This document shows, in pieces, positions 23,690-33,439 of a DNA stretch of 64,000 nt (its first letter is position 1; each line of letters starts with the position of its first letter). Source of the stretch: Lumbricus rubellus (taxonomy: Eukaryota > Annelida > Clitellata > Crassiclitellata > Lumbricidae); assembly GCA_945859605.1 (NCBI GenBank), contig OX243817.1, positions 35,222,917 through 35,286,916 on the forward strand, in the 5' to 3' direction. The notes beneath the pieces are model-generated. The model worked only from the letters and a program-made list of their open reading frames with translations. It was not told the DNA's origin and ran no database searches. Both the position numbers and the translations under genes were made by a program.

Positions 23690-23704
23690 GGGGGCTGGTG
23701 AGGG
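23690..23704 (+). other. Polypurine-tract-like site
   Basis: GGGGGCTGGTGAGGG lies directly before the 3' LTR (TGTAACG). Position and purine content fit the plus-strand primer site of reverse transcription, although a C and two T interrupt it. Confidence 0.6.
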
Positions 23705-25293
23705 TGTAACGATCGTGAAAAGTTGGATCGTTAATAATTCCTTAATAATTTTACGGCCTTTATAAATTTGCGGCCTAATCGAATTTCGGCCTTAACATCA
23801 AACCTTCGGTCGGTCTCCGGTGGTGTAGCCGCGTTTTAGAGCGACCTCCGGTGTATTATTATTTGTTCTGGGAGAACAGCTCATTATGCCACTCTATTTT
23901 TAGTTCGGCGGTAACGCAACAGGTTTCATTGGATCCCCCTTGATCCCGTGACTCCGACGAGTCCCGGATGTGGCCTGTGATTGGCTGGAAGGACTGAAAC
24001 CTTCAGACAGACGGTGGCGGTTGACGAAGCAACATCTCTGTGCTCGAATCGTTGAAATTGTGGTAGAAATCGAATAAGATTGCGATCCAAATTTACTCGA
24101 AGAAACTAGTAATTGAATTTCTGCCGTGCAGCCAAGAAATTGGGCCTTCATATTGACGAGACCAGGGTGTCTGAAAACCGTTTTGAAGAATATTTGTCAT
24201 ACTTTGGAAGTTGAAATTCTTCCGCCGTTTCATTTCTTCTGGTGGTCAATTTGGTGACTGGTATCTCCGTGGTCAACGTTTACTGAAATTATTATCTGGA
24301 GTGCAGAGAAGTATCCCCTTAAATTTCATATTGCTGTGGAACCGAGAAGCTTAAATGAGATATTATTATAAATAATATTTCGCAGTGAATATCGCTAGAA
24401 TAGACAATTATAATTGGTCGCATTGCGTGTGGTGCTTAATTGAAGAACTGATTAGGCTTAACTCATTAGTGTTAATTAATTAGATGTTAGCGAGTGCTTC
24501 ACACGGAAAGAAAACCGTGTCTGCGAAACAGTGATAGATGTTCTCGAATTTACATAAATCAATGCAATATAATCATGCTGATTAATTTCTCTTTCGCTTA
24601 AATATCATTGACTGATTACCGATAGTCAAGTGTTTGCAATTGTGTTGATTAAAAACCTTTAACTTGAAGAGATGTGGTGAATACTTAGGCTTAATTCTTG
24701 ATTCATCAGAGTTATTAAGAAGTCCTTACTCATTGAACATTATGTCAAGTAATAATTCAGAAGAGGAAGTTAGTGAAGGGGAGGAAGAAGAGACAACCCC
24801 CTCCCAAATAGTATCGTGCACTGTTGAAGAATTTATGGAGCGCCAGGAAGCCCAAATGCAGGCCTTAATTGAGAAACACGAACAGCTAGAAAAACATCTG
24901 AGGCAATATGCTGGAGAAAATAATGCCCTAGACCCTGATACCGCTGAGCAACCCGGATGGATGGGAACCCGTCGAATAAGTGGAGGGGATCTGAACCCAG
25001 AACAGTCTGAAATAGGGGCTGTTGCTCTCCCACAGAGAGCCGTGGACATATGTCGCCTTAAGTCATCCTTGGTACCTGGTAATGAGGAAGAAGAGGGTTC
25101 AGAATCCATACTGGATGTTGCCTCGGGGGTGCCGGGTTTTCGAGGGAAGAGAACGGAGTACCTGGAACTTAATGCTGAAGCCCCTCCCCGCCTTGCTCCT
25201 CGGCCAGAGAGACCCTGCGTGAAATATGAGGAAAGAAACCTTGACTTGAGGCTGAATAGGGGTGCTCTTTTGGCTGGGGGGACGCGCGCAACA
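23705..25293 (+). repeat. 3' LTR
   Basis: 1,589 bp copy of 14,355-15,943 at a constant offset of 9,350 with no difference seen. It carries a second TATAAA (23,761) and a second Gag start (ATG 24,742). It is followed by GATA and the remainder of FBX-C exon 3. Confidence 0.96.
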
Positions 25294-26933
25294 GATATAC
25301 CGATCGCGCAACTTGAGTGCATCCTCATTAGCGTCATAATCATGGAAGTGAAAGATGCGAAGCTGGCCAAGCGTGCATCGTATGAAGAAGCTGGTCTCGT
25401 GATAAACAGACTTAGAACAGTCTGTTCGCAATGGAGCAGCATCCTTACCACCTTCAGCTTCCTAAATAAACTGCACAGAACTCTAGACGACATAGTCTAT
25501 GGTTAGTTCTTGAAAATAAAAACTTAGCTGCTGTTGTATAGGATAAAATAATAAACACGAACGAACGACAAAAGACTATTATAGGCTACCAGACGTATCT
25601 CTAACGATATTGTGGAGGGAAGAAGAATCCGAGGGAGCCAATCAAAAACATGTAGGATTAATGACTATAGGCCTATAGGGAGCCTAGGGATCGAGAAAGA
25701 ATTGCAGTGAAAGTTAGAAATTACGGTGGATGACCAGGACCTACCCCTCTCGCTCTGCTAAATCCCCTTTGACGATATGAACGCTTATAGACTGTTGTTT
25801 GTAACTGAATTGGCTGACTGTGGAATAGATGAAACTCAAGGCAAAAAAAACTTTTTTTAAGTTCATGCTGTAGCCGTGATAATTATGAACTCCATAGATG
25901 ACGATGACGACGACGACGATGATGGTAATGATGATGCGATGATGATCAGGATCATATTCATCATAATTATCATCATCGTCGTCATGATCATGTTGATGCA
26001 TTTGTAACGAAAAGACTATTGAAAAGTACTGCGTTAAATTTTTTAGCTCAAGAAATGATTCGTTTGGAAATTCTATATCAGTCTCCGATCCAGTTCTATG
26101 TCTCACGAGTGGCTACGATGAAGGACGAAATGTTTGCGCTCTGCATGCCAGAAAATCAAGACCCATTTATCAATGTCTGCGACCGCAATCATATTGAGGT
26201 GTTGAAAGATGTCATCCCTCTACCCGGAATGCGACCAGAGGACATGACTGGTTGCAGTGTGTCGAACTGTGTGTATCTGCTTAACAGGGAATCGCCTTAC
26301 TTTTCAGTCTTGCGCATCACGAGAAATGAAGAACGTCGGTTTATCATAACACCATGGCTTAATGAGTTGGGTTTGTCATTCGTTGCTCTGCGTTTATTCG
26401 TATCAGTCAATGGTAACCTGATTATTCTTTCAAAACAGCTTGCGCCATGTTCTTCTATAGTAAGCGTATATAATGCGAATGGTTGCATTCAGAGTGCACT
26501 GGCGTTGTTCCCGGCTATTCACGGTTTCAGATTCATCTTCGGTGTAATTCAGAAATCAAACGGAAACTTTGTGCTGGCTACTATTAACGACGTGTTTGAA
26601 ACGGTATTAAAGGAGATCGATCCGATTGGGAGAATTGTACGCCAATACAAGTCATCAATTTTTGGAGACAGTGGTGTGGTTGATGCAGATGCGCATGGTA
26701 GAATCATGATAACTGGTGTGGGTAACACGGCTGAGCTTTTAGATCCTGAATTTCATCTTTTAAAGTTTACTGTTACGAGGGAGAATGAGGGCCTCATACA
26801 AACTCCACATGGAATGCACTACAACAGTGAGAGGAATGAGATAGTGCGTCTCTTCGAATTTGCGAGCTCTAGCCGAAGCAGAGCCTTCACTATCTACCGT
26901 TTCACAAGTGAATACCGTAAGCAAGAACTGTAA
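24742..26933 (+). CDS. Predicted LTR-Gag/F-box/propeller fusion
   Basis: From ATG 24,742 in the 3' LTR the frame runs through 184 Gag codons, crosses the LTR end at 25,293 without a stop, and continues in the native frame of FBX-C exon 3. It reaches the donor at 25,501 (phase 1), which matches exon 4 (26,047-26,933). The predicted product is about 550 residues: acidic Gag N-terminus, F-box starting from IPIAQLE, then propeller. Because the LTR has its own putative promoter, this transcript needs no upstream host exon. The frame is seen directly; transcription and translation are inferred. The F-box loses only the first few residues of its exon. Alternatively the fused frame is chance and silent (about one in three for frame alone). 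Confidence 0.5.
25502..26046. other. FBX-C intron 3
   Basis: Short (545 bp) compared with FBX-A (4.3 kb) and FBX-B (0.9 kb). It contains an interrupted GAT/GAC and ATC tract at about 25,895-25,995 that can fold back on itself, then the acceptor TTTTTTAG. Confidence 0.6.
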
Positions 26934-27373
26934 TTTGATGTCTATCTGGTCTTTTAGTTTGATTACCTATCGTAACCTGAATGATAGGCTATCTTATTTC
27001 CTACCAAAAGTTACCGTGTTGTGTAAACTGGCTTTTTGTCGTATTAAAAGTTACCAGATTGTGTAAACTGACTTTTTGTTTTGCTAAAAGTTACCATGAT
27101 TATCGTGTGAACTGGCTTTTGAGTCTTCAAAATTAATTATACGAGACTTCTCGAAGAAAGTATTGATGCATAGGCCTATGACATGACTCGCAGTCTCTAA
27201 ATAATTAATATACACAGTAGGCTAGGCCTACGTGTTGTCTCCTTATCATATTAGTTGCTCCTTCATTGATTGATATAATAGCTAACTGTTGGGAACTTGA
27301 CATTGTATTGATTTGTCTTGTAGGTCACCTTAAGTCTTATACTGCATTTTCGTTCCATCTGAGTCAGCAGGGC
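26934..27373. other. FBX-C 3' flank
   Basis: Three direct copies of a roughly 50-base unit, AAAAGTTACC...TGTGTAAACTG(A/G)CTTTT, lie at about 27,005-27,120. No gene is seen and there is no AATAAA at the stop, unlike FBX-A and FBX-B. Confidence 0.45.
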
Positions 27374-27778
27374 TCAGAGGCGGATCCAGAGCAATCCGGC
27401 CATGTCCCTCCCCATCCATAAGAAATTCCCATGGGACGTGCCCCCCCCCCCCCATCAGGTTTCAAGAAGTTTTCGATCAAGGGAGCGGGCAATGGTGGAA
27501 GTAGGCCTAGGATATGAATCGTATGACTAAAAAAACAGATGGTCATTTTAGCATTGGCTTGGAAAAATGATACATGGTCAATGCAGTTGGTAGATTAAAT
27601 GACTAAAAAAAGTCATCAGCTATTTTGTCAGAAAAATTTGGTAGGCTATATTTTCAAGACATTTCGACCAAATGACCAAAACAGTCATCAGTGCTTTTTT
27701 GTCAAAGATGAACGTGAATTTTTTCGACCCAAGGTGTAAAATTTTGCCCCTCCCCGAAAAGTTCTGCATCCGCCCCTG
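27374..27778. mobile_element. hAT-like MITE 1
   Basis: Imperfect terminal repeats CAGAGGCGGATCCAGA and (inverted) CAGGGGCGGATGCAGA. It contains a long C tract (about 27,440) and TGACTAAAAAAAGTCATCAG near 27,600, a motif shared with the MITEs at 34,333 and 48,597. No target duplication is visible, so it is probably older. Confidence 0.55.
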
Positions 27779-27824
27779 TATCATGACCGTCTGCTAGGCT
27801 ACTTACGCTAACTAATTAGGCTAC

Positions 27825-28278
27825 CATGGGCGCCCGCACATAGGGGCAAGGGGGGCACTTGCCCCCCCTGGAAAAGTGAAACCTATTTTTCTAACTACTA
27901 CTTTTGGGTTTTTAACAAATTTCTTCACATTAAAACACTAATGATACGACTGATAAACACAGTGAATGTCATAAATTTACGTTTAGAAATCCCTATAGAA
28001 ATAAATATTTATAGTGCCCTTCATGGACCTACTTTTTAGCATCTACTTTTGGATTTTTAACAAATATTTCGCACTTAGAAAACTATTCATATTAAAATAT
28101 TAGGCCTACGGTACACAAAATGACACTGAGAAATTTGCATTAAGAAAACTCTTTGAAAAAATACCCGTGTTTTTCATTTCCAGCGCTGTATTTTTCATGC
28201 TTTTGTCGCTGAAAAATTCAACCGTGACCATCGTAAAATTTTTGCCCCCTCCTGCAAAATTTTCTGCGGGCGCCCATC
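27825..28278. mobile_element. hAT- or Mutator-like MITE 2
   Basis: Flanked by TAGGCTAC on both sides (27,817-27,824 and 28,279-28,286), or by TAGGCTACC with a one-base shift of the boundaries. Termini are ATGGGCGCCCGCA / TGCGGGCGCCCAT, themselves near-palindromic. A G-rich then C-rich stem follows the left end. An 8-bp duplication favours hAT, 9 bp favours Mutator. Confidence 0.65.
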
Positions 28279-28559
28279 TAGGCTACCTCACAAAGAATAG
28301 GCCTACAGATAAATTACCGTATCGAGTCTTACGCTGCGGCAAACGACTTATTATGAGGCCAAACAATCCTCAGAAAATCAGCTGCTAAACAGGTTTGAAA
28401 GTTTGACGGAAGAAACAACTTTGATAGGCATAGGATATTATATCCTATAGCCTATAGGCTAAACCACAGTATAAAACTCACATTTTGAAAAAGTCTAATC
28501 GTAATCGTAATCTCGAAACTTCTAGGCCTACTTCAATATGCAAATAGGCCTATGATTTT

Positions 28560-28815
28560 CGCCGTTGGCGTTTGTGCTACTTCTATCGTTTTAATTCTCC
28601 TTCGATTCCCTCGAAAATAGATTGGTGTTTCTACCGATAGGAACCTCTAGTCTTCTGTAGGTTCATAAAGCAAGTAAGTAAGAATGTTATTTATTTGACC
28701 ACCAGCAAACGCACAGTAGCCTAATTTACAGAGGAAATAAATAAAATGTTTTCCTCTGCGCCATGTTGACGAAACGAAGATCAGGCGGATCCATAATCTG
28801 TGCGTACATTATAAA
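28560..28815 (+). pseudogene. Relic of a fourth F-box gene: promoter block and exon 1
   Basis: CGCCATGTTGACGAAACGAA (28,770-28,789) matches CGCCATGTCAACGAAACGAA of FBX-B and FBX-C exon 1, followed by a similar ATCAG...GGATCC. Upstream bases (CGCCGTTGGCGTTT) also resemble the shared promoter block. The exon 1 donor is lost and no exon 2, 3 or 4 is found downstream, so it is a decayed or never-complete copy. Confidence 0.55.
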
Positions 28816-30167
28816 TATAAGCGCTACAATATATATTATTGGGCTATTGGCTTCAAATTTAGGCGCTACGCCGCCAACTGGGCGTGGAGATCACCCTGCA
28901 AAAAGCTCAACGTCCGGTTGACTCGCTCTTTCATTTCCGTTGTCGGTTGCACAAGAGGAAGGTGATCGAAGAAAATGGTGAGAAAATGTTATCTAGTGTA
29001 ATCCATTGCGGTTTTCTAGCAAAACCTTTAATCTGTTAGCAAAGTTACTTCTTACTTATTACTAGACCGTAAAATTAAAAGGAATTATGGGCTAAGATGT
29101 TTTTATTTTACTAATCGAATCACTATGATTTGTGGAGTACTGAAGCATGCTGTTGCGGCCATGAAGCTAAATAATTTTGTAAAAGTTACGCATAGCATTA
29201 ATCGAAGCTTTGCTTTTTCCATTAATAGTTTGGCGTAAATGAGTCTTAAATTGGCCATCTAAATTGTCACTTCTGGGTAAATTGTTTTTGCGGCGTTTCA
29301 AATTATGTATTGTTCAGAGCAGGCGGGAATTTATAATCTGCCTAGATTATTTAGTCTAAAAATTATAATGATTCCAATTCTTGTTATAAATGTACGTATT
29401 CGGCAAAGTAAAAAGCCGGTAAAGGTGTATTTTAGCGTATTTTATTATTTCCAGCTTAGGTAAAAATAAATAGCGTATTTTATCGTCTGTGTGCGTTTTC
29501 GAACTTCCGCAGGTATTTTCATCAATCCGACTTCTACCTTGGCATGTATCACTGTCGGCAATCCAGCTTCTGTTGTAGCAACAATTTTTTTAATCATTCC
29601 TGATTCTATTTAAATAACAATTATTTGTCATCAGCCAAGCTCTCATTTCATTAAGCATCTCTTCAGCAACCCACTTCTATTTAAGGGAAATAATTTTCAT
29701 CAATCCAACTTCTATTTCTCAAGCAATCGTTTCATCAGTTCCGTTTCCATTTCTCGAGCGTTATTTTTGTCCATCCAGCTGCTATGTCAGCCATTTAATT
29801 AGATACCTTAATCCACCTTCCATTTCTCAAGTGTTTTCTCATCAATTCAGCTTCTATTTCACCAAGAAGTTTTCACCAATCCAGCTTTCAATATACTTTT
29901 CAAAAGAAATGTGAACAGTTATAACGATTCATCAACAAAATATGTAAATACATACGCTAAATAATAAAATACGCTAAAATACACCCTATCGATTTCGAAA
30001 TAATAAAATACGCTAAAATACACCTTTACCAAAAAGCCTATGTAGTAAAATCGATTATTCGTTGTAGCAGGTTTTATAATGTCATGCTTGAATAGTAAAA
30101 TGATTTTTGCAATTAATCTTTAGAATATATAGCTATTAAATTCAGAATTCAAGCAATGGCATAACTG

Positions 30168-30302
30168 TAGCCACTATCGAAGCCATGCTGTTCTAACATG
30201 AATAGTGTGGTCAATATGTGGCATAGAAAAAAGAAACCTTTACGGTCGCCTTCTGACTAAATGTAATGTGTCTGGTAGGCATTACCAAAAAGGTTAACAC
30301 AC
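30168..30302 (+). ncRNA. H/ACA-like snoRNA candidate A
   Basis: Hairpin 1 closes with GCCAC (30,170) / GTGGC (30,218). The hinge has ATAGAA (H-box pattern ANANNA, 30,223). Hairpin 2 closes with CCTTT (30,237) / AAAGG (30,289) and an inner GGT/ACC pair, followed by ACA at 30,297, three bases after the stem. Length and layout fit an H/ACA RNA, which would guide pseudouridylation. No family was recognised. Confidence 0.5.
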
Positions 30303-30449
30303 AATGTTAATTTGGCCAATTGTCTTGAACGGTATTTCCTTTTTATTTTATTTAGCTGACCACTGATAAAAACTTTGCACATGAGAGGTATTCTGTTCAT
30401 GTGGGTAGTTGATACAGTTGACGATTCACATCGCAGAGTTTCAAGTGCT

Positions 30450-30640
30450 ATAGTGGGATGCCCTGGTATAGTGGTATGTTCTCTGTGTTGTAACAAAAGG
30501 GTTGCAGATTTAAATCTACCCCAAGCCAAATTGATGTGTAGCAACCCTGGGCAAGTTGTTCACATACATGTGTCCATGAGGTGAGAATGACATTGGGAAA
30601 TCACACATCTACTCATACATAGGTGGCATTAACCCATTGG
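30450..30640 (+). mobile_element. tRNA-derived SINE (diverged)
   Basis: GGGATGCCCTGGTATAGTGG resembles a Pol III A-box region. A degenerate B box, GGTTGCAGATTTAAATC, follows about 35 bases later. It lies between the two H/ACA-like RNAs. Confidence 0.45.
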
Positions 30641-30677
30641 ACCTGCCTTCAGGCATAAGTTTGTCTTCATCATCGCA

Positions 30678-30826
30678 ATGCCCTAATGGAAGCCATGCTG
30701 TTCTGTTTTTACGGTAGAAAGTCTGGTCAAAGTGAGGCATAAAGCAAAATTAATAACCCTTTAAACGGTCGCCTTCTGATTGAATTCCAAGTGTCATGTG
30801 GGGCATTACCAGTGGGGTTAACGGTG
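30678..30826 (+). ncRNA. H/ACA-like snoRNA candidate B (copy of A)
   Basis: Shares GAAGCCATGCTGTTCT and CGGTCGCCTTCTGA with candidate A. Hairpin 1 closes with ATGCC/GGCAT. Hairpin 2 closes with AACCC (30,755) / GGGTT (30,815) plus the inner GGT/ACC pair. These bases differ from candidate A on both sides yet still pair. The terminal ACA is replaced by ACG, so this copy may be inactive. Confidence 0.4.
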
Positions 30827-31500
30827 AATTATTGTGTGATAAATAATGGAAGGACTTAGACATGTGACTTGGTGTGCTAAGACTAGTTGTACTATCATTC
30901 ACCACAGAGATTAGTTGAATTTAACTAATTGAATTGCTTAATTATTTTAATTCACTTGAAACAAGCTGAATTTAATACCAAAAACTTCAAAACATTTTCT
31001 GGTGCTTAATGATGAATTGATGATTTATTTTTTCGTCAACTGAATATGATGTGGAAAATTATCTACCTTGTATCTGATCATCATTAATGCACCTTGACGG
31101 CTTAAAGCTAATCATATTTCTGGTGCTTCAATATGTTGTAGAAAATATAAAATCAGCCTGGCAAAATTGTTTGTAAGAAATACATTAAGAGTGACTTGTG
31201 CTGACTGGGTTGCTAAGCATCGAGAGGTTAAATTGACAGGTGATTTATTGATTGGATTTTTGATTTTGCAGAATAAGAATAAAACATTGTTTCATTCATA
31301 CCAGACTATGAGGTTAGTAGAACTGACTAATTTATCATATCACTATAGTAAAAACAGAAAATGGCCCTGTGTCGGTCAGTTCGTCCATTCGCTGGGTGTT
31401 ACTCGAACAATTTTACACTAAGTACGACAATCGAGGGATGTCGCATCTCTGAAATTTTCTTGTGTTGGGATGGTAGAACGTGTAGTTGTAAGTCTAAATG

Positions 31501-31599
31501 GATTTGGCGGTGATGAAAAACCTGTTACTCCGACATTCGCAGCTTCCAACTGAGGCATGTCTGCCATTGAGGGTTTTCCTTGGATGTCTGAGCCAAATC
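31501..31599 (+). ncRNA. SNORD14: U14 box C/D snoRNA, copy 1
   Basis: Terminal stem GATTTGGC/GCCAAATC. C box GTGATGA (31,510), internal CTGA, D box CTGA (31,588). It has the conserved U14 segments ACATTCGCAG (18S-complementary domain A) and CCTTGGATGTCTGA (domain B). U14 acts in 18S rRNA processing and 2'-O-methylation. Confidence 0.9.
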
Positions 31600-31677
31600 C
31601 TGTTGTAGAATTTGAAAAAAAGGACTAAATATGGTGTTGCTGAACATTTGTTTGCCTCCAGCTTTAAATGCTCTTAA

Positions 31678-31743
31678 CCCTTTAATGCCGAGATGGTAGT
31701 AAATGGTATGGAAAATCCTATACTACCCTCCGGCATTAAAGGG
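31678..31743. mobile_element. TTAA-flanked MITE (66 bp)
   Basis: Perfect 13-bp inverted ends CCCTTTAATGCCG/CGGCATTAAAGGG with TTAA on the left and TTTAA on the right. The inside has GATGGTAGTAAATGGTA, similar to the start of the piggyBac element at 8,522, suggesting mobilisation by that family. Confidence 0.7.
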
Positions 31744-31973
31744 TTTAATATGTTCTTTTTGTAAAAATAGTTATTTATTTATTTACTTGTTTGTAGTGAT
31801 GCATTATGTTCACTTTAAATTGATATAATCTGTGCCAAGGTTAGAAAAGCACTGTAAGATACTTTTTTTATAAAATAGTGTACCTTAATCCTTTGGATTT
31901 CAGTGTGAAAGTTTAATTTATCTGTGAATAGCTTAATTTTCTTCAATTTTGCATGATATCTTTGAATATATTG

Positions 31974-32048
31974 CTGACGGTGATGTTAAAAATTTGTTAT
32001 CTGATAGATTTTGATGCTAAAAATCTACCACCTAGATCTCTGAGTCAG
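31974..32048 (+). ncRNA. SNORD24: U24-like box C/D snoRNA
   Basis: Terminal stem CTGAC/GTCAG, C box GTGATGT, D' CTGA (32,001), C' TGATGCT, D box CTGA (32,040). Guide TACCACCTAGATCT before the D box differs at one base from the complement of the conserved 28S segment AGATCTTGGTGGTA, the known U24 target region. The D' side TTGTTATCTGA also matches U24 from memory. Confidence 0.75.
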
Positions 32049-32231
32049 TATTCTCAACTTTTTACTAGTTGCTGGTATTTGTAAGTTTGTGCATGAATTC
32101 AAACTTTTAATTTCTTAGAATACTTTTAAAGTTTTTTAGTAATTATTTGTGCTTTATGCAATAGTAGAACTAGTTGACCATATGAGCCTCTTAAATGTTA
32201 ATTTTGTGGTTCTTATCAACCAGTATTTGTT

Positions 32232-32299
32232 GGAGATATGATGATTACATAGTTCACCTGAATTAAAATGTGGACAAATTTCGCCCCTAGCTGATCTCC
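32232..32299 (+). ncRNA. SNORD80: U80-like box C/D snoRNA, copy 1
   Basis: Stem GGAGAT/ATCTCC, C box ATGATGA (32,238), internal CTGA, D box CTGA (32,291). Guide ATTTCGCCCCTAG complements the conserved 28S segment TAGGGGCGAAA. ACATAGTTCA after the C box is also a feature of vertebrate U80, which is encoded in GAS5. Confidence 0.7.
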
Positions 32300-32500
32300 A
32301 TAGCATTTTCTAGAAGTTTTTAATCGGCTTTCATTTATAGAAGGTTGAGTCTGATTTCAACTTAATCCGCCATTCAACTTGTTTCATTTTTTTCTGTTCT
32401 AAGATAAAATGAAAGCAACATGGCTGATGCAGGTGCTTGGTAAGTTTTTTGCTCGTAACGTTTGTGCAAAATTTTATAGCTGAATTTTTGATACTGTATT

Positions 32501-32598
32501 GATTTGGTCATGATGAAAATCTTGTTTCTCCGACATTCGCAGCTTCCAACTGAGGCTTTTCTGCCAGTGAGGGTTTTCCTTGGATGTCTGAACCAAAT
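32501..32598 (+). ncRNA. SNORD14: U14 box C/D snoRNA, copy 2
   Basis: Stem GATTTGGT/ACCAAAT: the C-to-T change on the left is matched by G-to-A on the right relative to copy 1. C box ATGATGA, domain A ACATTCGCAG, domain B CCTTGGATGTCTGA. Confidence 0.88.
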
Positions 32599-33026
32599 AA
32601 ATACAAAATTAAGTAAAAATAATTGTAAACCAAAAACTAGGCAACTTGAGTAACAACTTGAGTTCCTTATCGCATGAAATTTCTTGTAAGATTTTAGATA
32701 TTATCTTTAATATTCTTTGATTCTACAATGTTTGCTACCTATTGGTTAAGTACTGATAATTGTGACATTTGAATAAAGTTTAATGCTTACAACTTTGTAA
32801 TCTGAGAACATATTGGATTTCATATATCGTTGGTCTTCAAGTATAACATTGATCTGGTTGCAATATTCGTATTTTCTTCAGCATTTACAAGCTCCAGTAG
32901 AATTTAACCTGTCCAGTGTATAACATCCACTAGTTTTTGTTAAGGTGGTGCTTTAGGCTCTTGCTGCAGTACCACTTTGAAGTTGATATTGCAAAACTTT
33001 TAAAACTATTTTGATCAATCTTGTTC

Positions 33027-33121
33027 ATTTGGTTGTGATGAAAATCTTGTTTCTCCGACATTCGCAGCTTCCAACTGAGGCTTTTGCCGTTGAGGGTTTT
33101 CCTTGGATGTCTGAACCAAAT
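33027..33121 (+). ncRNA. SNORD14: U14 box C/D snoRNA, copy 3
   Basis: Stem ATTTGGTT/AACCAAAT, C box GTGATGA, domains A and B intact. A few bases shorter than the other copies in the segment between the two domains (TTTTGCCGTTGAGG). Confidence 0.88.
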
Positions 33122-33339
33122 CATGAAATTAATTGCAACACTTTTACACATTGTGTTTAGTTGTACAATTTAGCTGCAAGCCATAACTCCGGTTTTGCTA
33201 TTTAAAGTATGCATGATTTTTTGTTTGCTAGTGAGCATTGCATATATTTATTTTTTAATTGGTGGAAAAATGGCAATTAAATTTGTAATTTAAAAACTTT
33301 TTTGTGATTCTTGCATGACTATGTCTTGAATGTGGTAAT

Positions 33340-33439
33340 GATTTGGCGGTGATGAAAATCCTGTTACTCCGACATTCGCAGCTTCCAACTGAGGCTTTTC
33401 TGCCATTGAGGGTTTTTCCTTGGATGTCTGAGCCAAATC
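33340..33439 (+). ncRNA. SNORD14: U14 box C/D snoRNA, copy 4
   Basis: Stem GATTTGGC/GCCAAATC as in copy 1, C box GTGATGA, domain A and domain B intact, D box CTGA near 33,428. Confidence 0.9.

Larger units (their letters stand above)
21647..23704 (+). other. Retrotransposon 3' untranslated segment
   Basis: About 2 kb between the Pol stop and the 3' LTR without a credible coding frame, unusually long for a Gypsy element. It contains TAGCTCAGAGGGTAGAG (21,687-21,703), which looks like the D-arm of a tRNA without the rest of a tRNA, and a tandem repeat at 22,309-22,640. Confidence 0.7.
14355..25293 (+). mobile_element. Full-length Ty3/Gypsy LTR retrotransposon (10,939 bp)
   Basis: Order: 5' LTR (14,355-15,943), PBS-like site (15,946), one gag-pol frame (15,392-21,646), a 2.06 kb untranslated segment, a purine-rich tract, and 3' LTR (23,705-25,293). 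Both LTRs start TGTAACGATC and end GCGCAACA, and match at every base compared over 1,589 bp. The element is flanked by GATA duplications. Pol order (protease, reverse transcriptase, RNase H, integrase) is that of Ty3/Gypsy. No envelope-like frame is seen. Identical LTRs and an intact 2,084-codon frame show a very recent insertion. It has landed in exon 3 of FBX-C in the same orientation. Confidence 0.97.
13188..26933 (+). pseudogene. FBX-C: F-box/beta-propeller gene split by a retrotransposon
   Basis: Exon 1 is 13,188-13,251 and exon 2 is 13,791-13,858 (acceptor TTTTAG, donor ACG|GTAAGT). Exon 3 begins at 14,345 after CTTCAG but is cut after ten bases by a Gypsy element (14,355-25,293). It resumes with the duplicated GATA at 25,294 and ends at 25,501 (donor ATG|GTTAGT). 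Exon 4 is 26,047-26,933. Without the insertion and the extra GATA, lengths 64+68+214+887 give 411 codons in phase (410 residues). No other stop or frameshift is visible in the exons, so the gene was probably functional until the insertion, and the empty allele may still exist. Relative to its paralogues it has two extra residues before the exon 3 donor. Normal splicing would need removal or skipping of 10.9 kb. Interruption is certain; loss of function is inferred. Confidence 0.75.

Noticed and set aside
24726..25493. 255-residue minus-strand open frame over the 3' LTR and F-box exon
   Set aside because: It is the antisense shadow of the Gag/F-box frame; composition and position are fully explained by the plus-strand coding sequence.
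25895..25995. CRISPR-like array
   Set aside because: It is an interrupted trinucleotide repeat in a eukaryotic intron; no repeat-spacer order exists.
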